The position numbers were made by a program, and so were the translations under genes. The notes under the pieces are model-generated. The model saw only the letters and a list, made by a program, of their open reading frames with translations. It was not told the DNA's origin and ran no database searches. A DNA stretch of 34,281 bases from Arcobacter sp. (GTDB lineage Bacteria > Campylobacterota > Campylobacteria > Campylobacterales > Arcobacteraceae), in assembly GCA_002869565.1 (NCBI GenBank), contig PKUJ01000034.1, positions 1 to 34,281 of the forward strand, read 5' to 3'. Position 1 is the stretch's first letter; every line of letters starts with the position of its first letter. Positions 1 to 8,393 of the stretch are shown here, one piece after another.

Positions 1-25
1 GTGCTTCCTCTGTTTTTGGACGGGA

Positions 26-54
26 ATTATAATAGATTTTTCTCCTCTTGTCAA
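26..54 (-). promoter_or_regulatory. Near-perfect sigma70 promoter reading leftward off the window
   Basis: On the minus strand TTGACA (49-54) and TATAAT (26-31) are separated by exactly 17 bases. Both hexamers match the sigma70 consensus. Transcription would start near position 20 and run out of the left edge, so the gene it serves is not visible. Campylobacterota promoters usually lack a good -35 box; a full consensus is more typical of stable-RNA or very highly expressed operons. What lies downstream is unknown. Confidence 0.7.
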
Positions 55-116
55 GGGTTTTTTCTTTATACTAGCTTAAATTTTGAATGTTTCTTAATTT
101 TATGCTTTTTCTTCCG

Positions 117-737
117 CTATATTTTATATACATAACCCGTTTTTGGCTCTATTACAAGTTTTTTTGATTCAGAATTATCATTTATTAATTTTATTATACA
201 TTTATTAGTAATCTCATATTCATCATATTCGTTTTCAAAAGAGCTTAATTTTGAATATACTTTTCCATCATTGCCAAATGATATTTGTCCTAAACTACTT
301 GTACTATTACAACTTATTTCAATTTCCATAATATTAAACACTTTTGTTAGTAATACATATTTGCTAGTTTTATTTGTTGGCTCACATTTATTAGATGAAT
401 AAATTTTCTTATTTGTTAATGGGTCAGATAGTGATTCATCTAAATTTACATGACCTTTTTTATTTATATCACTATATATAGAATAATATAAACCTCCAAC
501 ATATTTGTTACATCTAAAAAATTTTAAAGTCCATCTTTTTTTATGCCAAAGATTATCTGTATTATTTTTTGTATTATCTATTAATGCTTGGTATCTTGTT
601 TGTTTTAAATAAAGTATTATTCTATCTCTTGCTTTATCTAAATTATTTTGTTTGTAATTTAAAGAAAAAAAGCTTCCAACAAAAATTAAGATTATAATTA
701 CAAGAGAGATTTCAATTAATGAAAAAGCTTTTTTCAT
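117..737 (-). CDS. Type II/IV pseudopilin-like protein with prepilin signal
   Basis: A 206-residue protein with a class III (prepilin) leader: MKKA is followed by FSLIEISLVIII, so cleavage would leave Phe at +1 and Glu at +5, then a hydrophobic helix to about residue 28. Alanine replaces the usual glycine at -1. The rest is a soluble, polar domain with three cysteines in the middle and one nearer the C terminus, resembling minor pseudopilins of the GspH/general secretion type, but I cannot assign a subfamily. It would act in the inner membrane or periplasm as part of a secretion or pilus-like filament after processing by a prepilin peptidase. The ATG overlaps the stop of the upstream gene (TAATG), so it is translationally coupled and last in a four-gene leftward cluster. 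Stop is TAG. No assembly ATPase, platform protein or peptidase gene is in the window. Confidence 0.75.
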   Translation of the reverse strand: MKKAFSLIEISLVIIILIFVGSFFSLNYKQNNLDKARDRIILYLKQTRYQALIDNTKNNTDNLWHKKRWTLKFFRCNKYVGGLYYSIYSDINKKGHVNLDESLSDPLTNKKIYSSNKCEPTNKTSKYVLLTKVFNIMEIEISCNSTSSLGQISFGNDGKVYSKLSSFENEYDEYEITNKCIIKLINDNSESKKLVIEPKTGYVYKI

Positions 738-1930
738 TAGTTTTTAATTACATATCCAGTAATTAATGTTTTTCCAAGATAATTAATAGGTAGTTTTAAA
801 TCATAAAAATATTGTTCTCTAGTTGTTATAAAATATTTATTACCTTCATTTATCCCGTAAAATCTAAGTCGAAGCAGTAATTCTTTATCTTCACTTTGAA
901 CTTGGTCAATATTATTAGCTTTTAATTCAGCCGCTAACTCTTTTGCAAAATTATATCTATATGCAAAATGTTTTTTTGGATTTTCTAATAATAAGTATAA
1001 AGGTTTATTAAAAATAGTAAGAGTTACATTTATAAATAAAACAATTAATACTAACATAAGTGTATAATTATGTCTATATCTAAATTGCGGAAGTCTAATT
1101 CTTACAGTATGAAGAAATATTCTTACCATATAAGGTAGGAATATTACAACAAATGGTGCATAATCCTCAATATATATTCGTTGTCTAAAAGAAAATAACA
1201 AAGAAAATATCAATGAGGTAGTTGATATATACCAAACTAAAGTTCTTTCATTCTTTATCCCCGTTCTATAAATAGAATAAAAAAAATAGATAAAAAGTAA
1301 AGGAGAAAATATTGAAGCATAAATGGCAAAAGTATCAACTAAAAAACCTCTTGGTTTTCCCCCTGTATCAAAACCATAAATTCCCATTGACAAACTAAAA
1401 AGGATTAAAGATACTATGAGTAATATATTATTCTTTTTATTTAAAGAATAAAAGAATAGAGCAAGAAAAAATATAGCAAAGGAATTATCGAGAAATAAAA
1501 AGAGAACCAATAATATATAACAATGTCTAGTTGTTTTTTTATAATAATATATATATAAAAGAGTAAAAAAGGTTACAACAATTGCACTATTAACTAATAT
1601 TGCTGCACTTAAAAGTCCAGGAAGAATCATAAAAAGTACAATAGAGATTAATCTATCACTCTCTTTTTTAAAAAAACCATCTGAAAGTTGATACATTAAA
1701 AAAACTGATAAAACATAAAAAATTAAAAAAGGCAATCGTAAAGCAACATCATTTTGTCCAAAAAAATAAAGAGAAGTATTTGTCAAAACACTTAATAAGG
1801 AATTATTCACAAAGACATTTAACGCCTCTTTATAAGAAATACTTAAAGTATTTGCAGTATAAAGTAGTGTAGATAATACTAAAAATAGTATTGAGTAAAA
1901 AATATATTTAGCATTATCTCTTTTTATCAT
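737..1930 (-). CDS. Polytopic membrane protein, GT-C/family 39-like glycosyltransferase (putative)
   Basis: A 397-residue integral membrane protein with about ten hydrophobic segments and a soluble C-terminal tail from about residue 315. The layout resembles GT-C enzymes of the ArnT/family 39 type: a first helix (10-25), an acidic residue in the first loop (SYKEAL, Glu35), then a conserved-looking NDVALRLPF segment (60-68) like that of dolichyl-phosphate-mannose transferases. Such enzymes move sugars from polyprenyl-phosphate donors onto lipids or proteins at the periplasmic face. The fold assignment is by pattern only and the substrate is unknown. Its ATG overlaps the stop of the upstream amidotransferase gene (ATGA, 4 bases) and its own stop overlaps the pseudopilin start, so all are probably cotranscribed. 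Confidence 0.6.
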   Translation of the reverse strand: MIKRDNAKYIFYSILFLVLSTLLYTANTLSISYKEALNVFVNNSLLSVLTNTSLYFFGQNDVALRLPFLIFYVLSVFLMYQLSDGFFKKESDRLISIVLFMILPGLLSAAILVNSAIVVTFFTLLYIYYYKKTTRHCYILLVLFLFLDNSFAIFFLALFFYSLNKKNNILLIVSLILFSLSMGIYGFDTGGKPRGFLVDTFAIYASIFSPLLFIYFFYSIYRTGIKNERTLVWYISTTSLIFSLLFSFRQRIYIEDYAPFVVIFLPYMVRIFLHTVRIRLPQFRYRHNYTLMLVLIVLFINVTLTIFNKPLYLLLENPKKHFAYRYNFAKELAAELKANNIDQVQSEDKELLLRLRFYGINEGNKYFITTREQYFYDLKLPINYLGKTLITGYVIKN

Positions 1931-2496
1931 AATTTCAAGAAGTTATCTATTATCTTAAATCCGTGTTCACTCATAATTGATTCAGGATGAAACTGAACAC
2001 CATAAATTTTTTTATCTTTTATTTCCAAAGACATTATCTCATTATCATCCATGCTATATGAAGTGGGAATTATACAAGAAGGAAGGTTTTCTTGTTTTAC
2101 AGTTAAAGAGTGATATCTTGTCTGCGTAAACTCTTTTGGTATATCATTAAAAAGTATAGAGTCATTAACTACTTTTATTTTTGAAGTTTTTCCATGCATC
2201 ATATTTTCTGCACGGATTACTTCCCCTCCAAAAACTTGTGCAATACATTGATGTCCCAAACAGATGCCAAAGATTGGCTTTTTATCCGCAAAATATTCTA
2301 TAACTTCTAAACAAACTCCAGCCTCATTTGGAGTAGCAGGACCAGGAGATATTATAATTTTTTCAGGATTTAAAGCTTCAATTTCTTTAACTGTCAGTTC
2401 ATCATTTCTAATAACTTTTAAATCTGCTCCTAATTCTAGGCAATATTGAACTATATTATAAGTAAAAGAGTCATAATTATCTATCATTAGAATCAT
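1927..2496 (-). CDS. pabA: Glutamine amidotransferase subunit of aminodeoxychorismate/anthranilate synthase
   Basis: A 189-residue class I glutamine amidotransferase, the full length for the PabA/TrpG family. It starts ILMIDNYDSFTYN, carries the nucleophile Cys79 in GICLGHQ, and the His170/Glu172 pair in QFHPES. It releases ammonia from glutamine for a chorismate-using partner in folate (4-amino-4-deoxychorismate) or tryptophan synthesis. No pabB/trpE partner and no other trp gene is adjacent, so it may serve both, and the symbol could equally be trpG. The ATG at 2496 is supported by AGGAG seven bases upstream. It overlaps the small upstream gene by 20 bases, so that gene's stop lies inside it. 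Confidence 0.85.
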   Translation of the reverse strand: MILMIDNYDSFTYNIVQYCLELGADLKVIRNDELTVKEIEALNPEKIIISPGPATPNEAGVCLEVIEYFADKKPIFGICLGHQCIAQVFGGEVIRAENMMHGKTSKIKVVNDSILFNDIPKEFTQTRYHSLTVKQENLPSCIIPTSYSMDDNEIMSLEIKDKKIYGVQFHPESIMSEHGFKIIDNFLKL

Positions 2497-2755
2497 TATT
2501 TAACTCCTCTTGATATTTTCTCATACCTGCATTTATTTCTGAAAGTTGTTCAACTGTAATATTTTCATCTTGTGACCATTTCACTTCATCAATTTGTCCA
2601 CCATATTCTGCTCCAAGTTCTTCAATTTTTTTTGAGAATTCTTCTAAATCATTACAAATTTCCATTCTATTATCAACTGTGTCTGTTAATTCAATAAACC
2701 AGTCATGAGGAGACTCTCCTCTATTTTTTATTTTTGCTTCAAAAATTACACTCAT
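2477..2755 (-). CDS. Small acidic protein of unknown function
   Basis: A 92-residue soluble, strongly acidic protein (SVIFEAKIKNRGESPHDWF at the N terminus) with no membrane segment, signal peptide or motif that I recognise. The pattern of early beta-strands followed by charged helices suggests a small folded domain rather than a chance frame. It has AAAGGT as ribosome-binding site and a TATAAT box 26 bases or more upstream, making it the first gene of the leftward cluster. Its stop codon lies 20 bases inside pabA, indicating tight coupling. Similar short proteins in related genomes are, as far as I know, uncharacterised; I assign no function. Confidence 0.65.
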   Translation of the reverse strand: MSVIFEAKIKNRGESPHDWFIELTDTVDNRMEICNDLEEFSKKIEELGAEYGGQIDEVKWSQDENITVEQLSEINAGMRKYQEELNNDSNDR

Positions 2756-2780
2756 AAAATACCTTTAAATTTAAAAACAC

Positions 2781-2786
2781 ATTATA
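2781..2786 (-). promoter_or_regulatory. -10 box for the leftward pabA cluster
   Basis: On the minus strand the sequence reads GATATAATG, a perfect TATAAT box placed 26 bases before the ATG at 2755. No clear -35 box is seen, which is usual in Campylobacterota. The position fits a promoter for the four-gene cluster. Confidence 0.5.
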
Positions 2787-2852
2787 TCAATTTTAAAATT
2801 AAATTGCATTTTAAATTAATTATAATAACATAAATTATTTTAATTAAACTTT

Positions 2853-2858
2853 TATAAT
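2853..2858 (+). promoter_or_regulatory. -10 box for the diguanylate cyclase gene
   Basis: TATAAT in an AT-rich divergent region, 50 bases before the ATG at 2909. It would give a 5' leader of about 44 bases. The start codon has only a weak ribosome-binding site. A second TATACT at about 2897 is too close to the start to be preferred. Confidence 0.4.
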
Positions 2859-2908
2859 TGTAATCAAAATAAGAAATAATTTAATAATACTTAAGATATA
2901 CTGATAAA

Positions 2909-5185
2909 ATGAATTTTATAAAATTAATAATTGTTTTTATTCTATTTCTATCCCACCTAAACTCGAAAGAGTTAGAAAAAATATCATTACAACTTGATTG
3001 GCTTCATCAATTCCAATTTGCAGGATATTATATTGCAAAAGAAAAAAACTTTTATAAAGATGAAAACCTAGATGTAGAGATAAAAGAATATAATTTTAAT
3101 ATTAATTTAGTAGATACCATTCTAACATCTAAAAGTGAATATGGAGTAGGAAAATCTTCATTAATAATTGATAAACTTGAAAATAAAAAAATTATACTAT
3201 TAGCAGCTATCTATCAAAATTCTCCAATGGTCTTAATTTCGCTAAAAAAATCTAATATAAATAAAGCAAAAAATTTATTAAATAAAAAAATCATGCTAAC
3301 TCCAGACGCAAGATCAACTGCAAGTATTAATTCAATGATTATATCACAAGGTCTTAAATTAAAAGACATTAATTTCAAAGCCCACTCATTTAATTTAGAT
3401 GATTTAATAAATGGGAAAACAGATGCAATGGGTTGTTACTTATCAAATGAACCATTTCTTTTAGAACAAAAAAATATTGATTTTGAAATTCATAATCCCA
3501 GCGAATATGGCTTTGATTTCTACGGAGGTATATTATTTACTTCTGAAGAAGAATTGAATAAAAATCCCTTGCGAGTAAAAAACTTTCATAAAGCAACATT
3601 GAGAGGTTGGGAATATGCCTTTGCACACATTGAAGAGACTGCAAAATTAATATATGATAAATATAATACTCAAAATAAAACCTTAGAATCTCTAATCTAT
3701 GAAGGAAAAGTTCTAAAAAAACTATCAAAAGTTGAAGAAGGATTATTAGGAAATATTGATTCTAAAAAAATTGAAGAGATAAAAAGGCTTTATTTACTTT
3801 TAGCCTTAGCTAAAAATAATGAAGATTTTAAACTAAATGATTTAATTTATGATCCAAATAAAATTAAATTAACGAAAAAGGAAAAAGAGTTTATTGCAAA
3901 AAATAAAATTACATTATTAACAAATTCTAATTTTGCTCCTTTTACAATGATACATAAGGATAAATTGAGTGGTATAGAGATTGACTATTGGAAATTAATT
4001 AACAAAAAATTAAATATACTTGTTGAAAATATGCAAATAGTAGAAAAGAATAATACCGCGTTAGAAATGATTAAAAAGAATCAAAACTATATAAAATATG
4101 CCTTTGGAAAAAATGATTCTAATAATTTTACAAAAAATACAAATATTATAGGAAAAATAGCTATAGGTATTGTAACTCTAACTGATAAACCATTTATAAG
4201 TGACATAACAGAATTATCAAACAAAAAAATTGCAATTAGTAAATATTCAAATTTATATGACTACTACAAATCAAAATATTCGCAAATAAATTATATAGAA
4301 ACAAAAAGTTTAAATGAAAGTTTAGAATTATTGTCTCAGAAAAAAGTATTTGGAATTATTGGAAAATTACCAACTCTTTCATATAACATAACAAAAAGAT
4401 CTCTTACTAATATGAAAATATCCGGAACATTTCATGAAAAATTCAATATTAAACTATTAGTAAATAAAGATAATGAAATATTACTGAATATTCTTAACAA
4501 AGTTATATCTACAATTACACAGAAAGAAAAAGATGAAATCAATTCAAAATATTATTCAATCATATATCAAACATCAATTGATTATTCATGGCTTTATAAA
4601 ATTGTAATACCTCTTCTTATTATTATATTTATTGTAGTCTTTACAAATAGAAAACTAAACAAGGAAATTAAAAAACGTAAGATAATTGAAGAAGAATTAA
4701 ATAAAGTTGCAAATATTGATTCTTTAACAAATATATTTAACAGAAGAAAAATAGAATCTTTATATGAGAATGAGATAATAAGAACAAAAAGATATAGAAG
4801 GGAACTATCAATAATTTTCTTCGATATTGATGATTTTAAACAAATTAATGACAAGTTAGGCCATGCAATTGGTGATGAAGTTTTAATTAGATTAGCTTCT
4901 ATTGTAAAAACTAATATAAGAAATAGTGATTTTTTTGGAAGATGGGGTGGAGAAGAATTTGTAATTATTCTTCCTGAAACAAATAAAGAAAAAGCTACAA
5001 ATGTAGCCTATATATTAAAAGATAAAATAAACTCAACTGATTTTAATATAGAAAGAACTGTAACTTGTAGTTTTGGTGTCTCTCAATTTGAAGAGACTGA
5101 TTCAGCTGATACTCTTTTAACACGTGCAGACAATGCTATGTATTATGTAAAAATAAATGGTAAAGATTCTGTAAAAGTAATATAA
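2909..5185 (+). CDS. Membrane diguanylate cyclase with two periplasmic binding-protein sensor domains
   Basis: A 758-residue sensor. Residues 1-19 form a signal peptide. Residues about 22-310 look like an NMT1/THI5-type binding protein (LQLDWLHQFQFAGYYIAKEK near 27-46, the family's opening motif). Residues about 330-555 look like a family 3 solute-binding domain (LTNSNFAPFTM, 337-347). A membrane helix follows (about 563-579), then a short charged linker and a GGDEF domain (about 600-758) with intact GGEEF at 680-684 and an RxxD inhibition site (Arg671-Asp674) five residues before it. It should make cyclic di-GMP from GTP in response to a periplasmic ligand, with product feedback inhibition. 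The ligand is unknown; NMT1-like domains bind thiamine precursors, sulfonates or nitriles in other proteins. Single gene with its own promoter, converging on the UbiD-family gene. Confidence 0.88.
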   Translation: MNFIKLIIVFILFLSHLNSKELEKISLQLDWLHQFQFAGYYIAKEKNFYKDENLDVEIKEYNFNINLVDTILTSKSEYGVGKSSLIIDKLENKKIILLAAIYQNSPMVLISLKKSNINKAKNLLNKKIMLTPDARSTASINSMIISQGLKLKDINFKAHSFNLDDLINGKTDAMGCYLSNEPFLLEQKNIDFEIHNPSEYGFDFYGGILFTSEEELNKNPLRVKNFHKATLRGWEYAFAHIEETAKLIYDKYNTQNKTLESLIYEGKVLKKLSKVEEGLLGNIDSKKIEEIKRLYLLLALAKNNEDFKLNDLIYDPNKIKLTKKEKEFIAKNKITLLTNSNFAPFTMIHKDKLSGIEIDYWKLINKKLNILVENMQIVEKNNTALEMIKKNQNYIKYAFGKNDSNNFTKNTNIIGKIAIGIVTLTDKPFISDITELSNKKIAISKYSNLYDYYKSKYSQINYIETKSLNESLELLSQKKVFGIIGKLPTLSYNITKRSLTNMKISGTFHEKFNIKLLVNKDNEILLNILNKVISTITQKEKDEINSKYYSIIYQTSIDYSWLYKIVIPLLIIIFIVVFTNRKLNKEIKKRKIIEEELNKVANIDSLTNIFNRRKIESLYENEIIRTKRYRRELSIIFFDIDDFKQINDKLGHAIGDEVLIRLASIVKTNIRNSDFFGRWGGEEFVIILPETNKEKATNVAYILKDKINSTDFNIERTVTCSFGVSQFEETDSADTLLTRADNAMYYVKINGKDSVKVI

Positions 5186-5206
5186 AAGTAGAAAACTACT
5201 TTTATA
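5181..5206. terminator. Bidirectional hairpin terminator between convergent genes
   Basis: An 11-base-pair perfect stem (TATAAAAGTAG 5181-5191 and CTACTTTTATA 5196-5206) with an AAAA loop. A-rich and T-rich sides let it act in both directions. It overlaps the stop codon of the cyclase gene (5183-5185) and ends one base before the stop of the convergent decarboxylase gene. Confidence 0.7.
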
Positions 5207-7021
5207 CTATAATTGAAACTCTTTTATAAATTCGTCACTAATATCAATAATTTTTCTGTCTCTTAAACTTTGAAGTACCGCAGGAGTACAATCTACATCA
5301 TCTGGCCATCTTCTTTTAAAATTATCTAAAGTATTCTTATTTGTACCATCTACACAAATAGTATTTTCTTTAATATAAATATCTCTATTAGAATCCATAT
5401 TATTAACAACTCTCCAAACTAGCATATATGAATTTTCCACATCATTTTGATTAGAGGCATCAATAATTACTAAGATTTTTATATACTTGTATAAAGATTT
5501 TAAATCCTCAAAGAGCTCTTCTTGATTTCTATTCTTATCCACTGTTATTACAGTAACTGGATTTTTTGTATTTGTAAAATACTGTTTTAAATCTTTTATT
5601 TCATTTGTTACTTCATTCATTTTTGAAAGAAGTTCATTATCGCTTAATAAGCTAATACCCAATTCATAAACTTCGTCTCCGGTACAATCAAGACCAAGTT
5701 TTCCTCCAACTGCAAATTTTGGTGAAGAGTGATCAAGGGCATCTACAACACCTCTTGTTATTAGGATTTCTTCAATATCAATTCTGTTTAAAATATGCTC
5801 CGTAATAGCTTTATGATCTGTTAATGATGGTGCATCTTCATTTACAAAAATAGCATGTTTTACAAAAGACATTTGCCCTACTCCCCAAAATGCATGCATC
5901 ATTTGTTGTGCATGTCCAGGATATAAAGTTTTTATTTTTGCTAAAATTAGATTATGAAAGACTCCATTTTCTGGCATATAATAATATATTAAATCAGGAG
6001 CTGTTGTTTTTAATAGTGGTAAGAAAATTCTCTCAGTTGCGTGCCCCATATACTTATCTTCTAACGGTGGCTTTCCTACAACTGTTGCTAGATAAGTTGG
6101 TTTTTCTTTTGAAGTAATTGCTGTAACTTCCATAAAAGGATACTCTTCTTCCAAAGTGTAGTAACCTGTATGATCACCAAATGGTCCTTCAATTCTTAGT
6201 TTACTTGGATCAACAAAACCTTCGATTATAAAATCATTATCTTTTGGTACATAAATATCATTTGTAATACTTTTGACTAATTGTGCATTTTTATTCTTTA
6301 CAAAACCATATAACATAAGTTCAAAAATACCAATAGGAAGAGGAGCTTGTCCACACCAAATATACATAGGATCACCTCCTATTCCAATAGAAACTGGCAT
6401 TTTTTTACCCGCTTTTTTGTACTCATGAAAAAAATGGTTAGAATCTTTATGAATTTGCCAATGCATTCCTAAAGTATGATCATCATAAACTTGAAGTCTA
6501 TACATTCCTAAATTTTTCATCTCACCATTCAAAGATGTCGTATAAACTTGTCCCATCGTAATAAAAGGTCCGCCATCTTGTTCCCATGTAGTTAAAATCG
6601 GTAAATCTGAAAGTTTAGCTTCAGATCCTAGTTTTATAAGTTCTTGACATTCACCTTTTCCTTTATTCTTTTTAGGAATAGTATTTTTAAGTGCAAATAA
6701 TTTTCCAAAAGTAGAAAGTTTTTCTGAAAAGCTTGAAGGTGGCTTCATTTTTAAAAGACTTTGTATTTCATTTCCAATTTTATCGCCGTCTCCAATAAAT
6801 AGTTTTACTGCTTTTTCATTACAAAAAACATTCATTAATACTGGAATATCAAACTTTTTGTCATTTTTTCTATCTACTACATTGGTAAATAAAATAGCTT
6901 TTGAATCTTCTTTTTTAACTTCTACATATGCTATGTGTGGTATCTCTAAATAAATATCTAATTCATCATCAATAATTTTTAATAAATCATTATTCTTTAA
7001 TATTTCTATTGCTTCTTTCAT
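5207..7021 (-). CDS. mqnL: UbiD-family decarboxylase, probably for menaquinone synthesis
   Basis: A 604-residue UbiD-type, prenylated-FMN-dependent decarboxylase. Diagnostic parts are NLGMYRLQV (170-178), HWQIHKDSNHHF-like region (187-198), and EGPFGDHTGYY (278-288), with the family's conserved glutamates in IIEGFV and EGPFGD. Length fits the ~600-residue subgroup found in Campylobacterota. In organisms using the futalosine route, such a protein (MqnL) removes the carboxyl group from the prenylated 6-naphthoate intermediate, with cofactor made by a UbiX-like partner (MqnM). I infer that role from family and from the menaquinone-dependent enzymes nearby; other aromatic-acid substrates remain possible. 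Start supported by GGAG eight bases upstream. No partner prenyltransferase or ubiX-like gene is visible here. Confidence 0.75.
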   Translation of the reverse strand: MKEAIEILKNNDLLKIIDDELDIYLEIPHIAYVEVKKEDSKAILFTNVVDRKNDKKFDIPVLMNVFCNEKAVKLFIGDGDKIGNEIQSLLKMKPPSSFSEKLSTFGKLFALKNTIPKKNKGKGECQELIKLGSEAKLSDLPILTTWEQDGGPFITMGQVYTTSLNGEMKNLGMYRLQVYDDHTLGMHWQIHKDSNHFFHEYKKAGKKMPVSIGIGGDPMYIWCGQAPLPIGIFELMLYGFVKNKNAQLVKSITNDIYVPKDNDFIIEGFVDPSKLRIEGPFGDHTGYYTLEEEYPFMEVTAITSKEKPTYLATVVGKPPLEDKYMGHATERIFLPLLKTTAPDLIYYYMPENGVFHNLILAKIKTLYPGHAQQMMHAFWGVGQMSFVKHAIFVNEDAPSLTDHKAITEHILNRIDIEEILITRGVVDALDHSSPKFAVGGKLGLDCTGDEVYELGISLLSDNELLSKMNEVTNEIKDLKQYFTNTKNPVTVITVDKNRNQEELFEDLKSLYKYIKILVIIDASNQNDVENSYMLVWRVVNNMDSNRDIYIKENTICVDGTNKNTLDNFKRRWPDDVDCTPAVLQSLRDRKIIDISDEFIKEFQL

Positions 7022-7056
7022 TAATTCTCCAAAATAACCTTAAAATTAGAATAAAT

Positions 7057-7062
7057 CTTATA
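7057..7062 (-). promoter_or_regulatory. Extended -10 box for the UbiD-family gene
   Basis: The minus strand reads TGATATAAG, an extended -10 (TG, one base, TATAAG) 35 bases before the ATG at 7021. No clear -35 box. It lies in the short divergent gap between this gene and the C-S lyase gene. Confidence 0.4.
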
Positions 7063-7105
7063 TCATTTTATCCATAAAAAATAGTTTATAGTAGAGGTTT
7101 TATGT

Positions 7106-8263
7106 ATGATTTATAATTTTGATGAGATTATTGATAGAAAAAATACAAATTGTGTTAAATATGATGCGCTAGACACATATTTTGGTTATGAAGATTTACA
7201 ACCATTATGGGTTGCTGACATGGATTTCAAAACTCCAGATGTAATAAATCAAGCAATTATAAATAGAGCCTCTCATGGAATATATGGTTATGCAAAAAGT
7301 ACAAAAAATACATTCAACTTAGTTCAGCGCTGGATGGAAAAAAGACATAATTGGAATATTGATATAGAATGGATTTCATTTATTAATGGTGTAGTGCCAG
7401 CTTATAGTGCTGCAATAGAAGCCTTAAGTAATGAAGGTGATGAAATAATTGTACAAACTCCTGTTTATTTTCCACTATTTAAAAGTATAAAAGAAAACAA
7501 TAGAACTTTAATAAAAAATCCTCTTAAAGAGAAAAATGGCTACTATAAAATGGATTTAGAAGATTTAAAATCCAAAATTACTAATAAAAGTAAAATATTT
7601 GTACTTTGTTCTCCTCATAATCCAGTAGGAAGAGTTTGGGATAAAAATGAGCTTGAAGAATTAGCACAGATTTGTATTGAGAACAATATTACAATTATTT
7701 CAGATGAGATACATGCTGACTTAGTTTTTAAAAAATTTACTCCTTTAGCATCTATATCTAATGAGATATCAAATATTACCCTTACGTTAAATTCACCAGG
7801 GAAGACTTTTAATATTGCAGGTTTAAATTGTGCTTATGCAATTTGTAAAAATAAAGATATTTTAAATAAATTTAATAAAGAAGCAAAAAAAAGAGAAATA
7901 AATTCAGTAAATGTTTTTGGTTTAACAGCACTAGAAGCGGCATATGAATTTGGAGAGGAATGGTTAGAAGAATTATTAGTTTATCTAAAAAATAATATAA
8001 CTTTTACAAAAGATTATTTAAAAAATAATAATTCAAAAATTGATTTTAATGAACCTGAAGCGACATATTTACTTTGGTTAAGCTTTAAAAATTATTCTAA
8101 TTTACATGAAAAAGTCAAACAAAAGTTACTAAGCGATTCAAAGCTTGCGCTTAATGATGGAACAAGCTTTGGAGTCGAGGGTAAGGGCTTCTTTAGACTC
8201 AATTGTGCTCTTCCAAAAGAAAATCTAGAAAACGCTTTGTGTAAAATTGTTACATTTTTTTAG
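7106..8263 (+). CDS. patB: MalY/PatB-type PLP-dependent C-S lyase (cystathionine beta-lyase family)
   Basis: A 385-residue fold-type I PLP enzyme. The opening PLWVADMDFKTPDVI (33-47) is the MalY/PatB signature, followed by HNPVGRVW (171-178), SDEIHADL (199-206) and the PLP lysine Lys233 in SPGKTFNIAGL. Members cleave C-S bonds of cystathionine, cysteine or related thioethers, giving homocysteine or sulfide plus pyruvate; some also act as aminotransferases. It is cytoplasmic. The in-frame ATG at 7106 is preceded by AGAGG eight bases upstream; an ATG at 7102 is out of frame and stops at once. It is a single gene between the divergent decarboxylase and the nuo operon, with no sulfur-metabolism neighbours, so its physiological substrate is unclear. 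Confidence 0.8.
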   Translation: MIYNFDEIIDRKNTNCVKYDALDTYFGYEDLQPLWVADMDFKTPDVINQAIINRASHGIYGYAKSTKNTFNLVQRWMEKRHNWNIDIEWISFINGVVPAYSAAIEALSNEGDEIIVQTPVYFPLFKSIKENNRTLIKNPLKEKNGYYKMDLEDLKSKITNKSKIFVLCSPHNPVGRVWDKNELEELAQICIENNITIISDEIHADLVFKKFTPLASISNEISNITLTLNSPGKTFNIAGLNCAYAICKNKDILNKFNKEAKKREINSVNVFGLTALEAAYEFGEEWLEELLVYLKNNITFTKDYLKNNNSKIDFNEPEATYLLWLSFKNYSNLHEKVKQKLLSDSKLALNDGTSFGVEGKGFFRLNCALPKENLENALCKIVTFF

Positions 8264-8352
8264 AGGTAAAAAAATAGACTATTACCATTCTTCTCACTAT
8301 AAAAATAATATGTAACTATTTTAGCGCATATGTTCATAACGTAAAACAAATT

Positions 8353-8362
8353 ATTGTACAAT
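8353..8362 (+). promoter_or_regulatory. Palindromic -10 region of the nuo operon
   Basis: ATTGTACAAT is a perfect 10-base palindrome that contains the -10-like hexamer TACAAT (8357-8362), 31 bases before the nuoA ATG. The gene is preceded by GGGAT as ribosome-binding site. A related element occurs upstream of frdC (22995-23011). It may be a promoter, an operator, or both. Confidence 0.4.
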
Positions 8363-8393
8363 CTCTAAAACAATTAAATATATGGGATAGATT

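Noticed and set aside
2264-2449. Short open frames on the opposite strand of pabA, the cyclase gene, the UbiD-family gene, nuoH, frdB and the dynamin-like genes
   Set aside because: All lie wholly within well-supported genes on the other strand or frame and show no motif or start signal.
8266-8287. GGTAA ... TTACC hairpin after the C-S lyase gene as terminator
   Set aside because: Five paired bases with a large bulge and no T-run; too weak to list.
8327-8336. CATATGTTCA upstream of nuoA, repeated at 22902-22911 after nuoN
   Set aside because: A 10-base match in 14 kb flanks is weak and the second copy is in a 3' region; I see no reason to call it a site.
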